Below, piece after piece: positions 16,150 through 22,833 of a stretch of 47,563 bases of DNA. The translations under genes and the position numbers were made by a program. Below the pieces are notes generated by a model. That model had not been told where the DNA came from and searched no databases. It worked only from the letters and a program-made list of their open reading frames with translations. The stretch is taken from positions 1 through 47,563 of the forward strand of contig JAXLQJ010000057.1 of the NCBI GenBank assembly GCA_046331705.1, written 5' to 3'. This DNA comes from JADJOY01 sp046331705 [NCBI: bacterium] (GTDB lineage Bacteria > JADJOY01). How positions within the stretch are numbered: the first letter of the stretch is position 1; every line of letters starts with the position of its first letter.

Positions 16150-17922
16150 TCACCGGCACCACTCCGAGACGGGATGAACGAGCTTGATCAACCGCGCGAT
16201 ACCGACGGGCTCCTCCGCCAGCAACGGGATGACGGCGTAGCGAGAGGAGTGCCGTGTGGCCACCGCCGCGATCTGCGCGACCTCCTCGGCAGCGCGCTGA
16301 CGCAGCAGGGGCGAGCGAGTCTCCGCCACGGCCAGGCTGCTGTTGACGATCCAAGCCCACGGCTCGATGCCGGCCCGGCGCAGGTCAGCCTGGAGGCTGG
16401 CCGCCTCGAGTACTGGGGTGGTTTCGGCCAAGGTCACGATGAGAATCTTGGTCCGCCTGGGGTCTTGAAGCAGCATCATGGGTGTCGTGAAATTCAGTCC
16501 GGAGCTGCCCATCTGGCGGGCCGTTTCCCGATGATAGGCACCGGTGGCATCGAGCAGCAGTAGCGTGTGGCCCGTCGGCGCCGTGTCCATCACGACAAAG
16601 CGCTTCCCGGCCTCGCGAATGACTTTCGAGAAGGCCTGGAAGACCGCGATTTCTTCGGTGCAGGGTGAGCGAAGGTCTTCCTCGAGCAGCGCGCGGCCCT
16701 GAGCATCGAGCTTCGCGCCCTTGGCCGCCAGCACGTCGCTTCGGTAGCGCTCGGTCTCCGCATGCGGGTCGATGCGGCTCAACTCCAGCGAATCGAGCGT
16801 GCCGTCCAGCATGTCCGACAGGTGCGCTGCCGGGTCAGAAGTCGTGAGATGGACGGCATGGCCGCGCCGAGCCAATTCCACTGCAACGGCGGCGGCGAGC
16901 GTGGTCTTGCCCACCCCACCTTGCCCATCACCATTACCAGGCGGCCCGGCGCCTCGATGTCGTCGATGAGTGCGGCGAGCGGCGGCGCGGACGTCGTGGG
17001 CGGGTCGACGCGGCGCTGGGGAGGCGTGTCCGACACCGTGGGATCGAGGAGCCCGCGCAACGCTGCCAACCCCACCACGTTGGTGGCCTTGGGAAGGCAC
17101 GGTGTCGCGAGGAAGGGCGCTCAGTGCATCGGGCAGTTCGTCGAGGGCTGCTCCCTCACGGGCCACGATCGCTGTGGCCAGCGGATCATCCTTGCCCTCA
17201 GGCGCGGGCAGAATGCCGTTGATCCCAGGTACTGTCGGCCGAGCCCGATCGCGGCAAGCTCTTCCTGGGTGCGTGCCGCCTCCTGGAGCGTCGCGCGCTG
17301 CGCGCGCCGCCACCAGCACCAGGCGTGTACGCGCAGGGTCGGCAAGTGCGTCGACTGCGGCTCGGTACTGCGCGCGTTGCTTTTCGAGACCGGCGAGCGG
17401 ACCGAGGCAGGACGCATCGCCCGCGCCCTGTTCGAGGAAGCCACTCCAGGCGCCCGGCAACTGCAATAGACGAATCGTGTGGCCCGTAGGGGCCGTGTCG
17501 AACACGATGTGGTCGAACTGGGCGGTCAGCTCACTGTCGGTGAGCAGCGACGTGAACTCGTCGAAGGCAGCGATCTCGGTGGTGCAGGCGCCGGAGAGCT
17601 GCTCCTCGATGCCCTTCACGATGCCGTCCGGAAGCACGCCGCGAACCGGTCCGACGATCCGCTCGCGGTAGGCCTGTGCCGCCGCCGGAGGGTCGATCTC
17701 GAGCGCCGAGAGACCTGGCACCGTGTCGATGGGCGTCACGCGGTGCCCGATCTCGATTCCGAACACTTGCCCCACGTTAGAGGCCGGATCCGTGCTGACC
17801 AGCAGCACGCGGTTGCCTTCATCGACCAAGCGAACGGCGGTGGCACAGGCGAGTGACGTCTTGCCTACGCCGCCCTTGCCGGTGAAGAACAGATACGCGG
17901 GCGCCTGCTCGATGAAGTTCAT
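16150..17922 (-). CDS. arsA: ArsA arsenite ATPase, with two pairs of compensating frameshifts
   Basis: This is a two-half P-loop ATPase (590 codons as read; R773 ArsA has 583) that powers As(III) efflux. ATG 17922 has GAGGGAG upstream. The first half has FTGKGGVGKT at 14-22 and FDTAPTGHT; the second has MDTAPTGHT. Two internal segments read wrongly in the open frame but correctly in another: about 17303-17225 (RAQRATLQEAARTQEELAA) and about 17091-16919 (KATNVVGLAALRG to LVMVMGK). At 16919 one missing G in a G run restores GKGGVGKTT of the second P-loop. Because the shifts cancel, the frame never closes. Sequencing indels are the simplest explanation; otherwise the gene is inactive in its second half. 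It lies 25 nt after arsD. Confidence 0.85.
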   Translation of the reverse strand: MNFIEQAPAYLFFTGKGGVGKTSLACATAVRLVDEGNRVLLVSTDPASNVGQVFGIEIGHRVTPIDTVPGLSALEIDPPAAAQAYRERIVGPVRGVLPDGIVKGIEEQLSGACTTEIAAFDEFTSLLTDSELTAQFDHIVFDTAPTGHTIRLLQLPGAWSGFLEQGAGDASCLGPLAGLEKQRAQYRAAVDALADPARTRLVLVAARAARDAPGGGTHPGRACRDRARPTVPGINGILPAPEGKDDPLATAIVAREGAALDELPDALSALPRDTVPSQGHQRGGVGSVARAPRSHGVGHASPAPRRPAHDVRAAARRTHRRHRGAGPPGNGDGQGGVGKTTLAAAVAVELARRGHAVHLTTSDPAAHLSDMLDGTLDSLELSRIDPHAETERYRSDVLAAKGAKLDAQGRALLEEDLRSPCTEEIAVFQAFSKVIREAGKRFVVMDTAPTGHTLLLLDATGAYHRETARQMGSSGLNFTTPMMLLQDPRRTKILIVTLAETTPVLEAASLQADLRRAGIEPWAWIVNSSLAVAETRSPLLRQRAAEEVAQIAAVATRHSSRYAVIPLLAEEPVGIARLIKLVHPVSEWCR

Positions 17923-17947
17923 GGCTCCCTCGTGGTGCCCCGCACTG

Positions 17948-18586
17948 TCAACAGCACTTCGACGCCTTCGACGGTGCCGGCCCCGAGGCGGGTCCACAGC
18001 ACCCGCCCGCTGCGGGCGCGGGGCTCTCGTTCACCGCGCCTCCGGCGGGCTGCGCGACTTTCGTTTCGAGGTGGCGGCCAGCGAGGTCGAGCACGGCGCG
18101 GGCGGGCATTTCCTTGACCAGTTGAGCGAGATCCACGGCACGGCGCATGTCGGCATCGGTGACGCCGAGCTTGCGCGCCCGATTGACATGGAACGTGAGG
18201 CAGGGCTCGCAGTTCGAGGCGATGGCGGATCCAATGGCCACTAGCTCTGCTACCTGTTCCGTGAAGATCGAGGGCGCTTGCTCGACACCTGCTGTCCACT
18301 TCGCGAGCTCATCTCGCGACGGGTAGCTCCCACGTTGCATGACCGCGCCATCGACCAGGGTCACCGGCAGCGCAGCCTCGCCCCGTGTTTCCAGCAGCTT
18401 GCGGACGGCCGAGTGCGCCGCGAAGGCCTGGGGTTGCTGAGCGAGGTTGAAGCGCTCGACGGTCACCCCCCGGCTCTTGAGCCACTCCACATCAGCCGCG
18501 AAGGTGACGAGAGCCTGATCTACGTCCACGCCGCAAACACCCGAGCTGCAACAAAGCGCGGGATCGAAGACCTGAACCTTGATCAT
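17948..18586 (-). CDS. arsD: ArsD metallochaperone with inserted AhpD-like CxxC domain
   Basis: This 212-residue protein starts at ATG 18586 with GGAG 8 nt upstream. Residues 1-100 are ArsD: As(III) cysteines C12, C13 and C18 are in the classical places (FDPALCCSSGVCG), with a thioredoxin-like fold to TLVDG. Residues 101-175 are an AhpD/carboxymuconolactone decarboxylase-like domain with a C126-x-x-C129-x-x-x-H133 redox site. Residues 176-212 are a linker ending in two Cys pairs, C196-C197 and C211-C212, like the C-terminal pairs of R773 ArsD. ArsD delivers As(III) to ArsA, encoded next. The added CxxC domain could use thiol redox to load or release arsenic; this is inference. Usual ArsD is about 120 residues. 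Confidence 0.85.
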   Translation of the reverse strand: MIKVQVFDPALCCSSGVCGVDVDQALVTFAADVEWLKSRGVTVERFNLAQQPQAFAAHSAVRKLLETRGEAALPVTLVDGAVMQRGSYPSRDELAKWTAGVEQAPSIFTEQVAELVAIGSAIASNCEPCLTFHVNRARKLGVTDADMRRAVDLAQLVKEMPARAVLDLAGRHLETKVAQPAGGAVNESPAPAAGGCCGPASGPAPSKASKCC

Positions 18587-18657
18587 GACAATGCTCCTTC
18601 GATGGGGGACGGTGGTGACGGCGACCGGCGCGGCCGTGAGCGCGGACTCCGGGTTGT

Positions 18658-18990
18658 TCATCGCGATGCCCTCGCGCGAGCTGGCGCCGCTCGCGGCATA
18701 CAGGGTTGACCGCCGCAGCAGTTGTCGCCGAGGAACGCCACGAGTGCGTTCATGACCTCGAAGTTCGCCGAGTAATACATGAAGCGCCCTTCCTGCCGGC
18801 GCTCGACGAGCCCGGCATGGCTCAAGGTCTTGAGGTGGAACGAGAGCGTGCTCGTCGGGATGCCCTCGCGCTCGGCGAGGTCGCCGGCCGCCACGCCCTT
18901 GGGGCCGGCGCGGACGAGCCGACGGAACACCTCCAGCCGGCTCTCTTGCGCCAAAGCGTTGAGGCAGCGGACTGCGTTCGTCGTGTCCAT
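18658..18990 (-). CDS. arsR: ArsR-family repressor with C-terminal CC-x4-C site
   Basis: This 110-residue winged-helix repressor (SRLEVFRRLVRAG, recognition helix IPTSTLSFHLKTLSHAG, wing RRQEGRFMYYSAN) lacks the ELCVC motif in alpha3. It carries C91, C92 and C97 (NCCGGQPC) at the C-terminus instead. This resembles the C-terminal As(III) site of Acidithiobacillus ferrooxidans ArsR (C95, C96, C102). It leads arsR-arsD-arsA; arsD begins 71 nt downstream. No Shine-Dalgarno sequence precedes the ATG and an operator-like palindrome touches the start codon, so the mRNA may be leaderless. Confidence 0.9.
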   Translation of the reverse strand: MDTTNAVRCLNALAQESRLEVFRRLVRAGPKGVAAGDLAEREGIPTSTLSFHLKTLSHAGLVERRQEGRFMYYSANFEVMNALVAFLGDNCCGGQPCMPRAAPARARASR

Positions 18991-18991
18991 G

Positions 18992-19009
18992 TTTCTGGAA
19001 TTATCGAAA
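18992..19009 (-). promoter_or_regulatory. Operator-like palindrome and -10 box of arsR-arsD-arsA
   Basis: The 18-bp sequence has the symmetric form TTTC-N3-AATT-N3-GAAA and is strikingly AT-rich for this genome. On the minus strand it contains GATAAT (19000-19005), a good -10 box, with a weak GACTTG 17 nt upstream. It ends 1 nt before the arsR start codon. ArsR bound here would block RNA polymerase. Confidence 0.5.
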
Positions 19010-19203
19010 TGATGACCCGAGGCAAGTCGGCCTAAACGACGACGTGTCGTTTGGCTGCTTCAACAGCGATCCGATCCAGTACGGAGCCGCGTGGTGCGCA
19101 GGCGGTCCACGTCCGGCTGGCCGGGTTCGTGGAAGTTACGAGGCTGTAACGGCAGTCGCCGATCTCTGACCGATGCCAGACGCTTGGGAGCGCGAGTCAC
19201 AGG

Positions 19204-19590
19204 TCACGCGACTGCGGTCGCCGCGGCCGGGTGCAGGATCGACTCGACGGCGCCGCGCAGGCGCTCCACGATCCCATCGTTGTCGGTGCCACGAACATCG
19301 ACCGGGACGAGGTGGGTCTCGTCGAACCCGGTCTCGCGCACGATGCGGCGGAAGAGCTTTCGCTGGGCCTCCGGAGCGCAGGCCCCCACGATCACCCAGG
19401 TATCCGGCGTCGCTGAGCGGAGCGCGTCCTTGAGCGCCTCGTGACCACCCTGTCCGCAGAGCTGCGGATGGACGATGGAATACGTGACGTCGAGCTCGGA
19501 CTCGACCGCGAACGGCAGCGTGTTCATGTTCGCGTCCTTGAACGACGTGCATCCACCCTTGCAGTTGCAGAGCAATACTTTGATCTCCAT
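19204..19590 (-). CDS. Stand-alone HdrA N-terminal-like cysteine protein
   Basis: This 128-residue protein has a strong AGGAGG before ATG 19590. It follows the N-terminal domain of heterodisulfide reductase subunit A: CNCKGGC at 8-14, HPQLCGQGGHEAL at about 41-53, and VIVGACAPEAQRKLFRRIVRETGF at about 66-89 (HdrA pattern ACSPxxHExxFR). HdrA itself continues with FAD and iron-sulfur domains that are absent here. A disulfide or electron-transfer role is possible. It lies 214 nt upstream of arsR on the same strand, separated by a hairpin (AAACGAC 19034-19040, GTCGTTT 19046-19052), so it may be a separate transcript. Any link to arsenic redox is inference. Confidence 0.6.
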   Translation of the reverse strand: MEIKVLLCNCKGGCTSFKDANMNTLPFAVESELDVTYSIVHPQLCGQGGHEALKDALRSATPDTWVIVGACAPEAQRKLFRRIVRETGFDETHLVPVDVRGTDNDGIVERLRGAVESILHPAAATAVA

Positions 19591-20671
19591 GACGTCCTCC
19601 TAGAAGCTCGACGGTGACGCTCAAGGGCGACGGCGAAGCGGCGCAGATCGAGGGCGGCGGGAGCTGTCAGCCCGTATCTTGAGCAAGAAGGGTGCCGCGA
19701 CGAGCTTCACGCACCCCAGTGAGGATGTCCTGGCGACGTCTGCGGAGGATTCGGGACGGGTTGTCGATGGCGCCCAAGACGCGCGGGATTCCGGTGCAGA
19801 GCACCGTTCTGGCGGAATGGGCTCGGCCTGACCGACCGCTCCTGCATCAGGCGTGCTGATGCCCGGACGGGCCAATCCGTTACGGATGGTGACGGGAGGT
19901 GAGGACGTCTATCTCGGTGCAAGCACGATGATGGTCATCCCTGCGATGCAGACGGCAGCGCCGATGAGGTCCCACCGCGTGCGTCGCATTGGCGTGCCGG
20001 CTCGGATCGGCTCTACACCTTTGACCGACGAGGAGGGCATGCGCCTCGTCGGCGCCGAGACCGGCACCGAATAAGTCACCGTCACGCTCGAGCTGGCGAC
20101 CGGTGCGCGCCGACCCAAGACCAGTTCGAGCGTGTCCGAGTGCTGCTCCCCGAGCTTCGACCCAGGCGGGGAGAACGGTACCGCCGCGCCTCTCAGCTCA
20201 CGTGGAGCCGAACGACCCGTTCGAGGATCGAGGCGGCGTCCCCTACCCCGCCCGGTGCGCTGCCGCGCCGCTCTACGAGGCGCTGGTGCGGTCGGACTGC
20301 GACCGAGGCGGCAGCACGACGAACCCGCAAGGCCTTGATCCACGCCCCGGCTACTCACGGTCGGTTGGTCGCCATCTGGCGTGGCTCGACGTCGCGATCT
20401 CGCTCGGCGTCCCCGTTGCGAGCGATGTGCTCGACGAAGCGCTCGAGCTCAATCAGCGCGCGCACGTCCTGCGGGACCACCAGGCTGTCCGGTCCGCTCG
20501 GTGTGGCAGGCGCGCTGGCAGAGGACTCCGTCGGCTCGGCAGGAAGAAGGCCGGGGCCGGACGCTGGCCCGCGGCGCAGGTAGTGACACAGTCTGACCAG
20601 CAGCACCTCGACCGTCTCGCGGTCACGTTCCTGGAGAGTGCGTCGCGCGTCGTCGACGAAGCCGAGCAGGC
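19591..20671. other. Gene-poor stretch near the right end of the resistance region
   Basis: About 1.1 kb with no intact gene that I can support. It contains the ynfA relic at 19909-19980. Open frames on both strands lack ribosome binding sites and look like high-GC shadows. A minus-strand frame running left from the tRNA fragment (about 20355-20820) has no good start codon and no family match. Confidence 0.5.
19909..19980 (-). pseudogene. C-terminal relic of a second ynfA gene
   Basis: Read on minus, the last 22 codons give RWDLIGAAVCIAGMTIIVLAPR-type sequence and a TAG stop at 19909. This matches the C-terminus of the intact YnfA at 2509-2862 ([22 protein letters not shown]) in most positions. 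Upstream the frame no longer resembles YnfA, so about 80 percent of the gene is missing. The relic differs from the intact copy in many codons, so it is not a recent duplication. Confidence 0.75.
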
Positions 20672-20689
20672 TTGGTTCAATTGAACCAA
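20672..20689. promoter_or_regulatory. Perfect 18-bp AT-rich palindrome
   Basis: TTGGTTCAA is followed directly by its reverse complement TTGAACCAA. A perfect 18-bp palindrome of this composition is unusual in this GC-rich sequence. It lies about 100 nt left of the tRNA fragment. An operator or recombination-associated protein site is possible; no partner is identified. Confidence 0.5.
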
Positions 20690-20790
20690 ATCCGACCCCC
20701 GCCAGCGCCTTCCCGCGGTTGACCGGCTCGGCGGCGAACTGCGATTCTCCCGCAGGAAACCGCAGATCGCCGCTGGAGAGGGGCGACGGA

Positions 20791-20818
20791 GCGGGTTCGA
20801 GTCCCGCCCCGGGCACCA
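20791..20818 (+). other. tRNA 3'-end fragment (Leu-like), probable attachment site
   Basis: The sequence has a T arm, GCGGG-TTCGAGT-CCCGC (20791-20807), then CCCGGGC (20808-20814), discriminator A and CCA (20816-20818). A complete tRNA would need GCCCGGG 75-87 nt upstream; none is present in 20720-20790, and no D or anticodon arm can be drawn. Acceptor GCCCGGG with this T arm is typical of tRNA-Leu. Integrases that insert at tRNA 3' ends leave exactly such a duplicated tail at the far end of the element. With this orientation the element lies to the left, with the intact tRNA beyond the left window edge. Confidence 0.65.
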
Positions 20819-21124
20819 GGTCGTTGACGACGGCGAGGGGTGGCGCGACGCGAGCGTCTCGAGCTCGCGATCGGCGCGGCGGCGAGGGGACTCCCCGTGG
20901 AGGTGGCGCCTCGAGGGCGGACACCTCGATGGCGCCGCCGAGGTGCCGCGGCGGCGCCGTCGCGGTGCGGTCAGGAACACGTGGCGTCCCACGCACGAAT
21001 GAAGTGCAGGTGGCGCGTCTTCCGCCTCGTCCACCGGCGGCGTATCCATGGGCTCGTGATTCACGCTCGTCGCGAGATCGACGGTGCGCCATTTCCGGCA
21101 ATCACGACAACGAGGAGAGAAGTC
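20819..21124. other. Intergenic region before the methyltransferase gene
   Basis: About 300 nt between the tRNA fragment and the methyltransferase start. It carries the candidate operator at 21001-21022. I see no gene; frames here have no start signals. Confidence 0.45.
21001..21022 (+). promoter_or_regulatory. Candidate LysR operator, copy 1 (before methyltransferase)
   Basis: The form GAAGTGC-N7-GCGTCTTC is followed by CGCC and preceded by AT. It is an imperfect dyad (GAAG...CTTC). The same form, with the same 7-nt spacer and flanks, occurs at 22739-22760 between the LysR and MFS genes. It lies about 100 nt before the methyltransferase ATG. Confidence 0.55.
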
Positions 21125-21730
21125 ATGGAACGCGAAGACTGGAACAGCCGTTACGCCACCCAGGAGCTCATCTGGACGGGCAAGGCGAATCGATTCTTGA
21201 CGGCGGAGGCGGCGAGCCTCCCGCACGGCAGGGCGCTGGATCTCGCCGCCGGCGAAGGGCGAAACGCCGTGTGGCTCGCCGAGCAGGGTTGGACGGTTCG
21301 GGCGGTCGACTTTTCCGATGTGGCCATCGAGAAGGGCAAGCAGCTCGCGGCGGCGCGGGGCGTCGCCGACAAGGTGGATTTCCAGGTGGCGGATCTTCGG
21401 CACTTCGAGCCAGGCGTCCACGCCTTCGATCTGGTCGCGCTCATCTACCTCCAGATCCCTCAGGCCGAGCTCGTCCCGATCCTGGTGCGGGCGGCGCGAG
21501 CGGTGGCGCCGGGCGGCACGTTCCTGCTCGTCGCGCATGATTCGGCGAATCGGACGCACGGGTACGGCGGTCCGCAGAGCCCGGAGGTGCTCTACACGGC
21601 CGAGCAGGTCGTCGCCGCGCTGGGCGACGAGTTGGTCGTGGAGAAGGCCGGCACCGTCGAGCGACCGGTGGAGACCGACGCCGGCACGAAGATCGCCATC
21701 GACTGCCTGGTGCGCGCTCGGCGTCCGTGA
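21125..21730 (+). CDS. Class I SAM-dependent methyltransferase (TehB-like)
   Basis: This 201-residue cytoplasmic enzyme has GAGGAGAG 7 nt before the ATG. The Rossmann-like SAM domain shows motif I ALDLAAGEGRNAVWLA (about 38-53), the acidic end of beta2 VRAVDFSDVAI (about 60-70), motif II VADLRHF (about 88-94) and a post-motif region RAVAPGGTFLLVAHD. The N-terminus WNSRYATQELIWTGKANRFL is typical of TehB/thiopurine-like enzymes that act on small acceptors. The substrate is unknown. A candidate operator shared with the nearby lysR-MFS pair suggests co-control. Confidence 0.85.
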   Translation: MEREDWNSRYATQELIWTGKANRFLTAEAASLPHGRALDLAAGEGRNAVWLAEQGWTVRAVDFSDVAIEKGKQLAAARGVADKVDFQVADLRHFEPGVHAFDLVALIYLQIPQAELVPILVRAARAVAPGGTFLLVAHDSANRTHGYGGPQSPEVLYTAEQVVAALGDELVVEKAGTVERPVETDAGTKIAIDCLVRARRP

Positions 21731-21760
21731 CCGCCGACCGCCGCACGATTCTTCGGATCT

Positions 21761-22693
21761 TCAGGGGCCGACGGCTCCGCGCGAACGTGGCGCGGCACCC
21801 ACCTCGGCCGCGCACGCGTCTCGAACGCATCCGCGTAGCCAGCGGTGCCCGGGATCGGCGCTCAAGCGCGGGTGCCAGAGCATCGAGACCGTGATCTCGG
21901 GGGTGGCGAACGGAAGCGGGAAGGCGTGCATGCCGGTGCGCAGCGCGGCGGTATGACGTTCGGGAACGGTGGCGATCAGATCCGAGGAGCGAGCGAGCGC
22001 GAGCGCCGTCGCGAAGCCGCCCACGATCGCGACGACCTGGCGCGCGAGTCCGAGCGGCGCGAGCGCGTCGTCGATCGGACCCGTGTCGCGCCCGCGCCGC
22101 GTGACGCCGATGTGCCGGCCGCCCGCGTAGCGCGCGGGAGTCATCCGCCCCCGAGCAAGGGTGTGTCCCGCGCGTACCACTCCCACGAAACGGTCGCGAA
22201 AGAGCGCCTGGGCCATCACCTCTGGACCGGTGGACCTTCCCACGATGCCGGTCTCCAGATCGACGTCTCCCTGACGAAGCGATTCGCTCTCCTTGTCGGA
22301 CTTCTGCACGAAGCGCAGCAGCACGCGCGGCGCCTCCGCGCTCGCCCGATCCAGCAGCCGCGGCCCGAAGGTCTCGGCGAAACCTTCGCTGGTCCGGAGC
22401 GTGAACGTCCGCGTCAGCCGTGCGAGATCGATCTCCTCGGCGGGACGCAAGACGGACTCGGCGTCGCGCACGATCGGACCCACACGGTCGCGCAGCTCGA
22501 GCGCGCGCGGCGTCGGGACGAGGCTGCGCCCTGCCCGGACCAGGAGCGGATCCCCCGTCGCGTCGCGCAAGCGCGCCAGCGTCCGGCTCATCGCCGAGGG
22601 GCTGAGCCGCAGCCTGCGCGCGGCGGCGGCCACGCTCGCCTCTTCCAGCAAGACGTCCAGAGCGACGAGCAAGTTGAGATCGGGCCTCACCAT
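21761..22693 (-). CDS. LysR-family transcriptional regulator
   Basis: This 310-residue regulator has its winged helix at the N-terminus (DLNLLVALDVLLEEASVAAAARRLRLSPSAMSRTLARLRD, residues 5-44), then TGDPLLVRAGRSLVPTPRA and a co-inducer domain from about 93 (FTLRTSEGFAETFGPRLL) to the end. The C-terminal part (SMLWHPRLSADPGHRWLR) is typical of the PA0477/NodD-like subgroup. It is divergent from the MFS gene with a 140-nt gap, the classical arrangement for a LysR activator and its target. The shared dyad at 22739-22760 lies 46 nt from its start codon. Confidence 0.9.
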   Translation of the reverse strand: MVRPDLNLLVALDVLLEEASVAAAARRLRLSPSAMSRTLARLRDATGDPLLVRAGRSLVPTPRALELRDRVGPIVRDAESVLRPAEEIDLARLTRTFTLRTSEGFAETFGPRLLDRASAEAPRVLLRFVQKSDKESESLRQGDVDLETGIVGRSTGPEVMAQALFRDRFVGVVRAGHTLARGRMTPARYAGGRHIGVTRRGRDTGPIDDALAPLGLARQVVAIVGGFATALALARSSDLIATVPERHTAALRTGMHAFPLPFATPEITVSMLWHPRLSADPGHRWLRGCVRDACAAEVGAAPRSRGAVGP

Positions 22694-22738
22694 GGCCCGA
22701 CGGTAGCGCCGCGCTCACATGGCGTCAAACGCATGGAT

Positions 22739-22760
22739 GAAGTGCATCTCGTGCGTCTTC
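22739..22760 (+). promoter_or_regulatory. Candidate LysR operator, copy 2 (lysR-MFS gap)
   Basis: GAAGTGC-N7-GCGTCTTC with the same CGCC flank as copy 1 lies in the divergent lysR/MFS region, where a LysR regulator normally binds. Occurrence of the same element before the methyltransferase gene supports it as a real site. Confidence 0.6.
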
Positions 22761-22833
22761 CGCCCTATCTCGCGTGAGCCTACGTTACTGGCACTTTCGC
22801 CTCGCGCGAGCCAAACCAGGAACGGAGATCCTC

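Noticed and set aside
20355-20822. Minus-strand frame beginning with VPGAGLEPA-type sequence
   Set aside because: That start is the antisense translation of the tRNA 3' end, a well-known annotation artefact. The rest has no start codon I can support and no family match.
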